Shown here: positions 35,576 to 46,436 of the stretch, piece after piece
How positions within the stretch are numbered: position 1 is the stretch's first letter
Layout: each line of letters begins with the position of its first letter
Origin: Hormiphora californensis
Taxonomy: Eukaryota; Ctenophora; Tentaculata; Cydippida; Pleurobrachiidae
Reading direction: 5' to 3'
NCBI GenBank assembly: GCA_020137815.1
Contig: CM035354.1
Span: 4,296,796 to 4,360,795 of the forward strand
DNA: 64,000 bases
Translations under genes and position numbers: made by a program
The notes under the pieces: generated by a model
The model's input: only the letters and a program-made list of their open reading frames with translations
Databases searched by the model: none
Told to the model about the DNA's origin: nothing

Positions 35576-38500
35576 AACTAGCACACGTTGTACAAGATGC
35601 AGGACTGGGTGGATTGTGGCGCGCACTCGCGCTGAGTTCTCTATATGGAGGACCTCGCGCGTCCCACCAACACAAGTCGCAGTGAGCAGAATCATCACAC
35701 AATTTGAGGTGAAAACATGAACATCTCATTTTCAAGTTACAACGCAACATACCTCAAACTCTTGACAGAGCCAGGCGACATTATACTGTGACATTTCAAT
35801 ACCAGCCTCAGCCGCTGTTAGATACAATAGCAGGGCCTTGTCATGTTCACCGTCTTCAAATAGCGCCTGGGCAACCCGGTGAAGCTTTGTTACAACATTA
35901 CTTTGAATTGCCAGGGACCGGATAAACCTGGGGGATAATTGTGAGATATGGGAGTTTATACATTATACAGATGGGCTGTTGTATTTCCGTGGGGAGACGA
36001 CGTGTGGTCAGTGTTTGTATTGTGGTGGAATGAAGTTCCTTCCTACCTAAACTACCTCAACTCTCTTTATATATAACTGGTGCAGTACTCTCTCAAGACG
36101 TCAATTGTCTGCAATTTGTACGGTATAGTCTAGTTGAAAAAAGGAACACCCTCAGAACCTCTATTGACTATTTCAACTCACCTCAACGCTTCAGGACAGT
36201 TGCCGGTAAGATTGTGTACACCGTGGAGAGTTTGTTCTGCTGCTATCATAGTAGCTTCCTTGTGACCGCTCTCAGCCGCTTTCTTGAACATCCGGTGGCT
36301 GTAGTACTGGGGGGATCAGGGTTAGGGGAAATATAACGAGGGATCCTGGTCAGAATGATAAAACTTAGAGAGATAGAAATAAGTTGCCTTGCTCGACCCT
36401 CTCTCAATCAAGAAATAAGAGCATGATCAATTATAGCGGTGGTGGGTTATACCGGATCAGATTCGAAGGGTTTGTAAAACGACTGTATGACAGCAAGATT
36501 ATGTGTAGCGTCACTATCACCCAGCGAGTGAGAGATGTTGAAGTAGTGAACTGCACCGGTTACATTTCCATTTTCATTTAGTTCCAGGTAACCCAGTGTA
36601 CCGGGTGCTGCCTTGTGACCTGCCTTTACTGCCTTCTCAAGGTACTGCCTGGCTTTTGTTACCTGCAGTAGTGGACTTGATATTAATACCATCCACAGAT
36701 AAATATTAAATACTGAAGTACCTAGTGTGCTTTGAATTGAACCATTCGTCTCGTGGAACAGTACGAACAGTTCAAGATTTGAACACAAAATCATTTATTT
36801 CAAATATAGACAAAAGCATGTCAAATTGTGCTTTTTGAAGGTTGCCTCCTTACATTTTTTGGAGTTCCCTGTCCTTTTAGTAACATGATCCCCGTATCAA
36901 AGAGCCCATCAGCATGGCCCTGAACAGCGGCTGCATTCTGCATCTCAAAAGCCCTGTCCATATCCCTATCTTGGCCACCTTGTCCCCAGTAGTACATACG
37001 AGCTACATTGGCTTGGGCTTCAGGGTCACCCTGATATTGACAGAGTTAATTTGGAATTACAACTTCAGAGATTCAGAGAGCATGTAATGGTGTGTCTACT
37101 CTTAAGATAATCCAAACAAACCTGCTCAGCCTGCATGTGTAAGAATTGGAAGACTTCCTCATCGGACCCCTCAAACTGTCCCAGAACCCCGTGTTTTAAT
37201 CGGACCCTCTCTCCAGCTATTAGATCTATCTCCTGCCCACTCTTCCATTTCTCCATGTATTGCTCTGCCACCGCCCCGTAGTATGCTAAACAGAGGGAGA
37301 GAGAGAGGTAGGGGTGATTCATTTACAGATCTTTGGCATGCTGGGGTCTTTTTAAAGCTTGACAAAAAGATATATGTTGGTTAGGACATTATTCATGATA
37401 ATATCGTGTAAGACGTACCGAATTGTGTTGCACATGTTTGTCCCTGTGTGGCGAGGTCCAAGTTAGCCAGAACGGATCCCTGAACTGCAGCTGCTAGTGT
37501 CAGCTCCCTCGCTAGCTGGGCATGTTGAGGCAGGATCACACCTGATTTTAGTAGTACTGCCAGCTTGTAAAGGTGATCAGGGGTGTCATGACATGACGCC
37601 AAGATCCATAGGGATACAATGGTGCAGGGTGGTGTGGAGGGTGTCTCCAGGAGGGATTCAGAAAGAACCGTTAGAGAGGTTCGGCCATTGCGTAGATATT
37701 CACGGAGAACTCTCCTGAGAATTGACAGTTACCATTTAATTTCAGTACAGAAGCATCAACGTTCATTACTATAAGTTATAACATTGAGAACAATTAGCAG
37801 GAAATTAAGTAGCTCTTACTCTGGTTTAGAAGTGCATTTCATTACACTAGATATATGTTGGTGTATTATTTGTAGCTCTAGGACTAGTCTGTCCTCCCTT
37901 TTCTGGTGCACAAGGAGTCCCTGTTGTACTGAGCATGATGTAGAACGCGGGTACACCTCGTTACTGCACTCTGAAAAAAGGTAAAGAGCTGTGATAGGCA
38001 TAAAGTACCTCCTCTGACCCCATGGCCCATTGTCCATGCTCAACAACAGGGAGAGAACGGGCTAGCCAGTATTGGTACGTAAACCCCTACGACACAAATA
38101 ATAACTGTGGAACTGCTTACCTAGCGATTCTAGGGTGATCCTCTCTAGCTGGGGGATTCTGGAAATACTTCCCGCCTGACACAGGAACATGACCTCCGCC
38201 AGGGGTAGGGTGAAAATGGGGTCCTCAAATTTAATAGCCTGGAATATTTCATTATGTTTATTGAGGAATCTTCAAAGGTTTTGCGAATCAGGAAACTTGA
38301 AGAAACTTGAAGAAACTAAAGTGTAGATAACCCCAATCCCCCGACCCAGCAGACTATACATTGCAGAGCCCTGTTACCTTGTTAATGTTAACCACATCCT
38401 GATAGTAATCATCTGCTGCTGTGTCTCCAGGAATTATTGTTAGCTCCTTCATAAAACCAGGTGCTCCCTTCTTATGGGCTGTACCACCTAACAAAACACA

Positions 38501-39761
38501 GGATATGAACATTCTAGTTGACATAGCGCATCCATTGGGTAATGGGTGCACCTCAAGCAAGGGCTTTTAGTCCCCCTTTCAACGTCAATTACATCATACA
38601 CGATTTCCATGGTAACTGAATCAACATTCCAGGTTGTATTCTAAAAATCTAGATTGTAGGTAAATGACATGACAACCCAATACTTACCAAGAACCCAAAC
38701 CCCATTGGGGCTGAACTCGTATGTTTTATCGATGTAGATGTGGCAGTGGGATGTAAATACTGTACTGACACACACCCTCAGCTCTGTATCATCCATCGAT
38801 AGGACTATCTGGAAGTAGTAAATTAATAGACACTCAGATCCCATTTAGAGATTGGTTACGAAATCACCCCTGGGGCGCTCACGCGGAGGGGTAATTTCAT
38901 TACCAAATTTAGAGAGGGGTGACAGAAATAGTTGAATAGAATGAGAAAATCGGTGATAAACTTAACTAAATGGCGGGAGTATTAAATAATGAATTGAAAG
39001 GGGACGCCTGTAGTGATAATCGCATCATATTCCCCAGTAATTACCTTGTGCCATGTGAAAAGTTTTAGGTTCCTATCAAAACTCATGACCTTCCCCAGAC
39101 CAGACCCGTACGCCAGGACCTTCAGCCTCCCCGTGTGAGTGACGTAGAGTTGGGGTGTGTGGAGGCGACCAAACTTATCAATTCTCTGTATTATCCCACA
39201 CTCCAGCAGACATTTGTCTAAATGATGGGGGCGTGTTAGAGTTGTACAGTTATTTGAGGGAATATGAGAACTGATAAAACCATTACAAAATCCAAAGGAA
39301 TGGATTTTGTAATTGTGCTCACCAAAAGATGTTGGGTAGAAGTAGAGTATGACATGTCCACCAGTAGTTTCAATACCTTTTACCACTTTATAGGCCCCCT
39401 TGTGGGAATACGAACTCGCAAATACCTGAGGGATAACCAATACTCAGATTGTATATTGCGGTAGTATCAGTCACTTATTAGTGTGCAATAAGTAGAGAGA
39501 ATATAATAACTACTACAATCCTCAGACAAAATATTTGGCACTCATCCAATACTTTACCTCATCAATAATGAACCGTTCCTCAGTGGAGCTAAACAGGTGT
39601 TTGGAAGGGTAGGGAAATATCTTGACAGGTACAGGTGATACCTGTTCCTCGACAACTCCTCCCATCTCATCGGTGAAGTCATCATCATCAATATCGATAG
39701 TCTCGGAGTAGTGAGTTGAGCTGGCAAACGCCAGGGAAAGGAGGAATATGGGTATCCTCAT
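32001..39761 (-). CDS. SEL1L3: SEL1L3-like secretory-pathway protein with Sel1 repeats
   Basis: Fifteen exons chain in phase: 39761-39558, 39425-39323, 39217-39045, 38808-38688, 38487-38378, 38238-38121, 37970-37820, 37714-37419, 37285-37122, 37030-36854, 36662-36453, 36306-36182, 35927-35753, 32605-32441 and 32285-32001, about 858 aa. It starts with a signal peptide (MRIPIFLLSLAFASS) and an acidic stretch. The N-terminal third (residues ~70-260) looks like the lectin/laminin-G-like region of SEL1L3. The second half has Sel1/TPR-like repeats, for example ANVARMYYWGQGG...DRAFEM and YREGRYRDAAVMYGEAA. A hydrophobic segment near the C-terminus (IPLILEF...VIAPAFITVFSLSFW) is probably membrane-spanning. 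Human SEL1L3 is ~1130 aa with the same order; its function is poorly known. The intron between the last two-but-one exons (32606-35752) is almost entirely a repeat element. Confidence 0.8.
32671..32910 (+). repeat. Array A: 24 copies of a 10-bp unit (ACAAAGTGTT)
   Basis: Exactly periodic 10-mers with variants ACATAGTGTT, ACAAAGTGTC and ACAAATTGTT; the last variant accumulates towards the inner edge. It gives a false open frame of repeated HSVTKCYKVL. Confidence 0.95.
33239..33411. mobile_element. Tc1/mariner-pogo-like MITE, 173 bp
   Basis: The ends are inverse copies of CAGTYGGACCCCGATTTAGG, each bordered by a TA dinucleotide (33237-33238 and 33412-33413), the hallmark of Tc1/mariner and pogo insertion. 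The interior repeats CCCCGATTTAGTGG. No transposase. It lies in the spacer of the larger foldback structure, so it inserted later. Confidence 0.85.
33541..33650 (-). repeat. Array B: 11 inverted copies of the 10-bp unit
   Basis: Same unit as array A in reverse complement (TTTGTAACAC), ending in a short (AATC)n run at 33646-33670. Its left flank mirrors the inner edge of array A. Confidence 0.9.
33986..35005 (-). CDS. Retrotransposon ORF1-like protein (copy 1)
   Basis: Intact 339-codon intronless frame. The N-terminal half is helical, with a coiled coil (residues ~115-185). The C-terminal part contains LIVHGLAENVDGND, SRLGKRSDERVRPVRVVLRS and VYISPDRTVEERTERRDLV, a pattern typical of ORF1 proteins of invertebrate non-LTR retrotransposons, which bind RNA as oligomers. 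It is clearly paralogous to the frame at 61951-62943, especially after ALAP.KI. No ORF2 (endonuclease/RT) is adjacent on this strand. It lies inside the SEL1L3-like intron on the host's strand and between 10-bp arrays, so it was captured by or inserted into the composite element. A domesticated gene is possible but unsupported. Confidence 0.7.
   Translation of the reverse strand: MDRTFSAWERSVPFDNAGAADFIRLEKTILAVMRRIGGYPGSNKEGVEFDQNRITTSKISSLDTNKKVKLIADMAGLLWFRSLPLSKVARNHFETVEETPVPVLDESREEVEKLLEHLEHTRNRLDTVKDELLERDRKMIALQEEVSALKDTIISMKDSQLESSITAVQTVVKEEMNSYSSALQTAATNMKQTCVSALAPTKIRAALASATVDRSANLIVHGLAENVDGNDTSRLKELFEYLDEAPVLLEVSRLGKRSDERVRPVRVVLRSRETARTILGKSAQLKDSDTFQSVYISPDRTVEERTERRDLVARLREKREKEPEKIFRIRRGSVVEIRE
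35080..35143. repeat. Short tandem duplication beside the repeat arrays
   Basis: The segment GATAAGTGAAATGTGAGAAC is present twice in tandem immediately before the third 10-bp array. Confidence 0.8.
35142..35275 (-). repeat. Array C: about 13 copies of the 10-bp unit (inverted orientation)
   Basis: GTAACACTTT/GTAACACTAT units alternate, then run into the second copy of the palindromic core. Confidence 0.9.
35290..35520. repeat. Arrays D-F: short, mixed-orientation 10-bp arrays around a palindromic core
   Basis: Forward units (to ~35370, degrading to ACAAAATGTTGC) are followed by inverted units (~35396-35465), the third core copy, and two forward units before the C tract. Confidence 0.85.
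35524..35573 (+). repeat. Poly-C tract, 50 nt
   Basis: Uninterrupted run of 50 C at the right end of the composite element. The opposite end has the matching run as 8 G. The length may be unreliable in assembly. Confidence 0.95.
38852..38906. mobile_element. 55-bp MITE, relative of 9046-9138
   Basis: TIRs TTGGTTACGAAATCACCCC and the inverse of TTGGTAATGAAATTACCCC, flanked by the exact 9-bp duplication ATTTAGAGA (38843-38851 and 38907-38915). It is in an int­ron of the SEL1L3-like gene, with almost nothing between the TIRs. Confidence 0.85.
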
Positions 39762-39913
39762 TGCTCATGACGTACCCACCTTACCACCTAACCATGTCCT
39801 AGTGAATAATAGTAGTGAGTTGGTTCATCTTAAATCTTAAAACAATTCAAGGGTTAAAACTTAGAAAGTTGTTAAATAAATAGACATTGGTAAAAACAGA
39901 AATCTATAAATGA

Positions 39914-41089
39914 TCACGACCCTCCGGTATTTCCCCGTTTTCTCAAAGCACTGACTCGCTTCTTATGTTTCTTACTAGTTGAATGTTGTCTAAATTGTTC
40001 CTCTCCCTCACAGACAACCTCACAATCCCTACAACTCCTAACTCCCATATCCTTCTTAACAAAGTCCCTTTCATCATCCTGCAATGTTCCTTGAAGGAAG
40101 AGTCTCACGTCTCGCATGGCAGGCATTGAAACGTGATCTGCCCATTGCTCAGGGAAACTGCTGTCTAGCCGTCTGAAATAATAACCTGGATCACTACACT
40201 CTGATAACCGTGATTTGATCCACCTCAGCTGTTTCCTAGCGTATTGACGAGTCCTGCACTTCATACGATCCAGACCTTCCCCCAGTGCCCCACTGAGATC
40301 ATCTGTTCCTGATCGTTGTAGTTCTAAATACTTCTCAAACTCCTTGAACCCAATAACCTGTGACAACAGTCCTGAGTCTCCTGTAGAGTGGTGAACGAGA
40401 GAGTCAAGTTCTTTAAGCAGTCCGAGGTCAACCATGGTATCAACACGTTTATCTAGTCGGCTGTCAAGCACAGACAACTCACTTTCAAGAGAGAAAAGGA
40501 GGATATTTTTCCATCTCATTTTACCACGTTTGTTTTCCTCCTGCTGCTCCTGAATTAGACCACTCCGTTTCACTCCCATATCTCGGATAATCTCTAAACA
40601 CCGTTCAATACGTCGCACATTGTTTGGATGAATCACCTCTGCTGACGGAGGATCAACTGCTGTCAGTTTCTCGTAGTCAGATAAATTGGGATCTTTCAAC
40701 ACTTTCAAATCTTCCACTGAGATTGTGTTATCATTTGTGGCTGCTAAATCAGTCAGTGTAAACTGCCAACACAAAGCTTCGATGTAGTACGCAGTTCCAC
40801 CGACAATCACCGGTACCTTCCCTCGATTTAAAATGTCTTTGATAATCGGAATGGTATAATTGACATACTGCTGGACATCATAGGACTGTGATACGGGGAC
40901 ATAGTTGATGCAGTGGTGGGGGATCCCACGCATTTCCTCCTCCGTGACTGTGTTGGAAATAATGTCAAGACCTTGGTATATTTGCATGGAATCTGCACTG
41001 ATCACTTCTCCATTCACCTCGTGTGCTATCTCAACTCCGAGTTTTGTCTTTCCTGTGCCAGTACATCCCGCTACCACGATGATACTCAT
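39914..41089 (-). CDS. TRIT1: tRNA dimethylallyltransferase TRIT1
   Basis: Transfers dimethylallyl from DMAPP to A37 of tRNAs reading UNN codons (i6A). A single exon of 391 aa. The N-terminal P-loop is GCTGTGKT (residues 8-15), followed by the DSxQ motif (SADSMQIYQGLD, ~33-44), the PHH motif (IPHHCINYV) and VPVIVGGTAYYIEAL. The tRNA-binding helical insert follows (NVRRIERCLEI; CRTRQYARKQLRWIK). The C-terminus has the eukaryote-specific C2H2 finger CRDCEVVCEGEEQFRQH (~355-380). The protein starts almost directly at the P-loop strand, so the N-terminal mitochondrial targeting extension of many animal enzymes is absent from this frame. It is 152 bp upstream (in gene order) of the SEL1L3-like gene on the same strand. 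Confidence 0.96.
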   Translation of the reverse strand: MSIIVVAGCTGTGKTKLGVEIAHEVNGEVISADSMQIYQGLDIISNTVTEEEMRGIPHHCINYVPVSQSYDVQQYVNYTIPIIKDILNRGKVPVIVGGTAYYIEALCWQFTLTDLAATNDNTISVEDLKVLKDPNLSDYEKLTAVDPPSAEVIHPNNVRRIERCLEIIRDMGVKRSGLIQEQQEENKRGKMRWKNILLFSLESELSVLDSRLDKRVDTMVDLGLLKELDSLVHHSTGDSGLLSQVIGFKEFEKYLELQRSGTDDLSGALGEGLDRMKCRTRQYARKQLRWIKSRLSECSDPGYYFRRLDSSFPEQWADHVSMPAMRDVRLFLQGTLQDDERDFVKKDMGVRSCRDCEVVCEGEEQFRQHSTSKKHKKRVSALRKRGNTGGS

Positions 41090-42110
41090 TCGTTCTTAGC
41101 TGTTTATCGCTTTTTTGGTAAAATTCACGGTGATCTTCAAAGCTTTTTAGGTGTTTTTACACCTCCATTTACTCAAGACACAAATCAGGCAGCATAGATC
41201 GTGGAAACTGGAGAAAGGGATGAGAAATCACGTCGTTTGTTGCCGAAACCAAAAAAAAAGGAAAAAAAATAAAAAATAATAATAAAAGAGGCCACATGCA
41301 TCCGGCCTAACAAATTCAATTCTATAAAAACAGCGAACTAGCCATCTGGCTACACAGATAAGATCATGATAAATGTGACAGTAAAAAGCTAATATATATG
41401 ATAGACCAACCAAAAAAAAAAGACGAAAAACTGTGAAATTTTGAGCTGAGCGGGCATTTCATTTTTCAATTTGAAATGAAAATTTCGCGCGCGCGAGTAT
41501 ATCTCTACTTATCGCGCGGATATGAATTGCGCGTTACAAGGCGCGCGGGCGCAGTGCTGAACTCTGCTTATTTTCCACGCTAATGAGCCACAATTTAATG
41601 CTGAAACGGTGTACTTTATTCATTTCTGAAAGACGTTCCCCGAATACGTTGCAGCTCTGACTCTGCCGGGAAGGAGAAAAAGCGGGAGCGGTGACAAGCA
41701 GTTACCCGTAGTATTAAGAGAACAATTTACTTGTGAGAAGTAATATACAATAATTATACTGCACCCTCAAAAATAATTTATGACAACTTCCATAAAAGAG
41801 TCGCACTCGCACTCATACGCATATTATATATCTCTTTCTCATTGCATGCACCGCACGCCGTATGTGTTTGGTAAAAAAAGATAAGAATCGTGTGAGAAAG
41901 TACTCAGATTAAGTTCTCCATCTCTCTTGCGAGACAAAGGAAATCTGACGACAAAAAAGGAAAGAGAGATATATGGAGGTTTAGTTTATATCACAACACA
42001 CAACCTACACCAACTCTATAAAATGTCCAATCAATCTCGCGTTATTAAACATGTTACACAAAACGAGAATCACACACAGACACACACACACACACAAACA
42101 TCAAAAAGAA
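41090..42110. other. Intergenic, TRIT1 upstream to TAF3 3' end
   Basis: AT-rich with several GCGCGCGAG-type CpG patches at ~41485-41555 and a (CA)n run at ~42073-42097. No gene seen. The TRIT1 promoter and TAF3 3' UTR are expected here. Confidence 0.5.
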
Positions 42111-45100
42111 CTAAGTTTTCCGTTTCCGTTTTCCCGACTTTTTCCCTTTTGATTTCTTTTTTCTGATGCACGGAGGACAAAACCAGTCGACATCATCCTC
42201 AGGCGCCCCAACCAATCCGACACATGGCCTGAAATGTAGAAGTGTTATTTGATCTGAAAACAATTTAGTGAACACAAAGCTTTGCAAAAGATGTTGAGTC
42301 TGACGTCATTATAATAGTATGTGCTGTCATTTAGTTAAATGAATAGTACCAAGAGCAGAAGAGAGCGGGAAATTCAAACTTTAGTGCTACAATTGCAGAC
42401 AAGAAGGATACTAAATCGCCCAACTAAATAGTCCAACAAGAGAATCAGGAGCTGCTAAATGAACAAGAAAGAGTAGTATTTCTATCTTACCAGTGGTACC
42501 ACTCATCACATGTATCACACCCCACCATGGGGGATCCATCATCAGGCAGTTGACAGGCCGGACAATACCATATCTTGATAACTTCACCCTGTAACGATTA
42601 TCTTGTTATCTTGATGTAGTCTTGGTTAGTGGTTACCCTCTCTCACTCTTGGCTCTTGCCCCGTTCGGTGATATATTACTGTTCTCTCCCACAAAGCTCC
42701 CTCTCTAAACCCCGTTTGAAGAACAACATTACAATAACTCACGGCAGGTATAACTGTCTCCGATACGATAGTCTCTGATACAACAGTGCTCTCCAGAGAG
42801 GCCGGGATAACAGCGGGAGGGGGAGGGGTGTAAACAACAGGAGGGGGTGGAGATATCACTGGGGCAACTGGTTTCTTGGGCACCTGCAGGGGGATAGAGT
42901 TAGTAAAACTGAAGAAATTAGACAAGCCCCCCAGAAAAGCACTGTCTTGAAGATTTAGAGACCTTTGATCAAGAAAGAGGGAATCTGATTGTCTGCAATC
43001 TGCAGCTGCAGCTATTTAAGAAGGAGACTGTAGTACAGACAGCTGCAGACAACTGCTATTTAGAAATGTTATGCTATTTAGAAAATTTATGCTCATTATA
43101 TTCAGCCAACAGAAGACAGTTACAAAGAATAGAGCGTGTACAATGTTACTCATGTAACGTGTGTTCTCCCGCCCATTTCCACCCCTCAATTTACCTTGTT
43201 CACCTTGGTCCGGGGCTCCTTAACTTCCTTGCTCACTTTCTTTGCCTTCTTCACCTTCTTAACAGGTTCTGGCTGCGGCTCTGGTATCCTAATCTTCAGT
43301 GGTTTAACAACCGGGTCAGGACTCGTCACAGTAGACGAGGAATAGGAAGGAGAGGGAGACTGGGCCGGGGATATGAGATCGTTGAGATGAGCACCGCCAA
43401 TTTTTATTTTTATCTTGGGTATCTTTAGAGAAACACCCTCTGATGCTGGGGGTGGTGTTGGGGGTGGCGGGTCCACTACCATTGGTTGAACCGGAGACTC
43501 TAATGTTGGTGTTGGGGGACCTTTTGGTAATGTTAACTTAGCCAATGGAACCTTGGGCGAGCCCCGTGTAGACGAAGAAGAGGATGAGTTTTTCCCTATT
43601 TTAATTTTCGGTGGTTTAGATTTACCACTCTTGGTCACCGCCGGTGGTGTGTCGTGCTCATGTTTAGAGGAGGCCTGGGGTGAGGAAACAGGGTTGGGGT
43701 TTTTCAACTCTGCTTTCGTTTTAAATGTCCGTTTACCATCATCACTGTCTTTCAGTTTCACCGGTTTTTTCTTGGGTATCAAAGTTTCAAACACTGCTAA
43801 GGAATCATCATCCGAATCTGAGGAAAGGGAATCCAGGTCGCTGTCAACTGTACTTTTTGATTTGAACTTCGAGCTGTTTGGGTTTTTAAAGGAGATCTTC
43901 AGCGATGGTTGTGATGGTTGTTCTGGTTTCGGTGGTGCTGGAGCGGTCGGTTTTGTGGGTATCACTAATGTTGGTTTGGGGGGTGCTACCAGGGTTGGTT
44001 TTGGGGGCGCTGTAGATTTAGGTAGTTTAGGTGAAGCAACCTTACTGGGTGGTAGGGGTTGATCTATCACCATGGGGGCAACTACTGCCGGCGGAGGAGG
44101 CGTAGCATGACGGTGTTTCGATTTCTTCCCCTCCGATAACTTCAATTCCTTGGTCGACAAGGACAGTGTAATTGGAGCGAGTTTAGGTCGAGGTGGTTCA
44201 GCAGTCACATGATTCACCGTTGTTGTCGTTGATTTCACTTTGGGTGTTTTATCAAGTTTACTGCTATGGTTTGGAACCTTTATTGGCGACTCGTCAAATA
44301 ATCCAATTGGTTTCGGGGGTATTTTTGACACCGGTTTCACCGTCACTTTGATGGGTGGTCCTTAACCTTTTTCACCTTCTTGGGTTTCGAATTTTCATGG
44401 TGATTCTCCGAATGATTCGAGTTGGGAGGTTTAGGTTTCTTGATCTTGACAATGTGTTCACCCTTCTTTTTACTGCTGTTATGATGATGATGGTGGTTAC
44501 TGGACGACTTTTCCTTGGCCACCACATGGTTACTGTTGTTGTGATTGTTTGTACAACTTGCACTCTGGTTTAGAGGGCTTGGAAATCGGGCTGTTATGAT
44601 CTGTTATTAGATCAGGTCGATACTTCAGGAGAACTCCGTCCGTTGGTAGTTTTGGGGAGGCAACAGGAGAATCGAGTCTTCGTCTCTTGTTTACAGGAGA
44701 CCTGCTTCCCGGTGATGCGACAGCAGCAGGTGTCGGTTTCTCAGCAGCAGCAGCGGCGGGGGAGTCAGTTGCCCTCTTCAGAAGCTTCTCCATATTCTCC
44801 TTAGCAGTTGAAAGCTCATCTGAACTTGATTCACTGAGGCCGAAATCGTTAGCAAAATCATCCGAATCACTGTCAACCATGGCAGGGGTTTTGTAGGTGT
44901 CCTTCTTTTCATCTGTAGATAGGGCAGTTGTGGGTGGTTTGACACCGGATACCTTGTTGGTGGATGGAGGTTTAGGTTTCCTTTTTTCAGGCACAAACCC
45001 ACTCAACTCTTCCTCTACAACGTGTTTTGTCTGTTGTTTCGACTTCTCAAACAGTTTCTTAGTGATACCATTCTTCTCCACATCACCCAGCTTGATCTTG

Positions 45101-46436
45101 ATTTTCTCCATCGGAATGGGGGTAGAGGCAGACACTGGTGGAGGGGTGGAGATTTTGCTACTGGTAGTGGGACCGTTTTGGGACAATGCAGCTGGAGGTG
45201 GAGGTGTTCTTGGCGCCACAGAACCTGGACCGTTGGGAATTGGTTTTTCTGTAGGCTTGTTCTTCTCCGCATGTTTCTTATCCTCCTTGGCTTTCTTGTG
45301 TTTGGCAGTGAAAACAAAGTCGTCTGAGTTTTCTGTTATCGTGTAGCTATCAGGCGAAGATTTTTGTTTTTCCCGGGGTTTTCTTGGAACATCACCCGCT
45401 CCACTTTCTCCTCCCCCTGTCGACTCTCCACTGATGTTAACCCTTTTGAAGCCCCAGCTGGACACGTTGGGTATGGGTAGCTCACTCCGGTTGATAAAGG
45501 GGCAGTTGGGTGCCACAGGTGCTGGTGCAGCTGCTGCTTCATCAAAGGGATCAGGACCTTTCTCAGACGTCTCATTCGCAAGTGAAGAGGTATTCAGGGC
45601 AGATTTATCTGAAATAAAAGAATGTAAGTTAGCAAATAAATGGTCGTGTTAAACAAAAACAAACAATTGCTTGGTTTCCAATGATCACACCAGTTGTGTG
45701 GGTGGGTTGTTTTATAACGCAGAAGACGATCCTTCTGTGTTTTAAAACACCCACCATAGGGTGATCATTGGAAACCATGAAATTCACTACCCCACCAGCC
45801 TCTACCACCTTATAAAAACAAACAACGTACAGGTACATGTTGTAGTAATTACCTTCTGGTTTAGGCTCCTGTTTAATCACAGTTGTGGGTAGATAATCAG
45901 GAATGTATTCCGGGCGATCCTCTATAATCTCTTCTGGGATTTGCAGCTGCGATTCTGCAGTAGCAGGGAACGTCCGGTACTGAAAATAGGGCAATGTTGG
46001 GTAAGTACATTAAAACTGTAGAACAGAGATGGGATCTTGATAATGTAACTTGGAGATTTCCCAAGGGACCTACCTGGTAACTACGTCCACTCTCAGTTTC
46101 AGACCAGAAGTTCTGCAGTTCCGTTAAAGTTATTCCTAGTTCGCTGAACGAGTTTGCCAGGTCATTGAGATCCGGCTCAAATCGGCCAGCTGTAAAGGAA
46201 ATTTTGGGTAAAAGCTAGCGCCACACGTTACAGGATGATCAACTACTAATTTGAGAGTGCATTTCATTACCATGGGTTGCACTACGTAATGCATTAATTC
46301 CAATGTTGGTTACATAGTGTTTGGTTATGTCTGAAAGCAGTGAAATTCCAGATCCTGATGTATGATGCCAGCCTTGTTGTCGGCACATGCGGGCTACGGA
46401 GGAGATGAGCAGGTGCTCTGCGAACTCATCGGCCAT
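42111..46436 (-). CDS. TAF3: TAF3, TFIID subunit with histone fold and PHD finger
   Basis: TFIID subunit whose PHD finger reads H3K4me3 at promoters. Seven exons: 46436-46271, 46189-46074, 45979-45853, 45608-43195, 42883-42743, 42588-42491 and 42228-42111, nominally ~1059 aa (human ~930). Residues 1-90 form a histone fold of the bromodomain-associated type (LLISSVARMCRQQGW, ALRSATHGAGRFEPDLNDLA). The large fourth exon encodes a Pro/Ser/Lys-rich disordered middle. The last two exons give the PHD finger: WYCPACQLPDDGSPMVGCD, TCDEWYHW, PCVGLVGAPEDDVDWFCPPC, then a basic tail. Within exon 4 the frame changes near 44560 and changes back near 44350, so a His/Lys-rich stretch is read in another frame. 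The net shift is zero and flanking phases agree, which suggests compensating indels or sequence errors. Confidence 0.92.
45672..45777. mobile_element. 106-bp foldback MITE in a TAF3 intron
   Basis: Perfect 17-bp terminal inverse TGGTTTCCAATGATCAC, with further pairing of GGGTGGGTTGTTTTA against TTTTAAAACACCCACC around a short loop. No clear target duplication. Confidence 0.8.

Noticed and set aside
35469-35720. Poly-proline / poly-glycine open frames
   Set aside because: They are produced by the 50-nt C tract; the flanking sequence is intronic.
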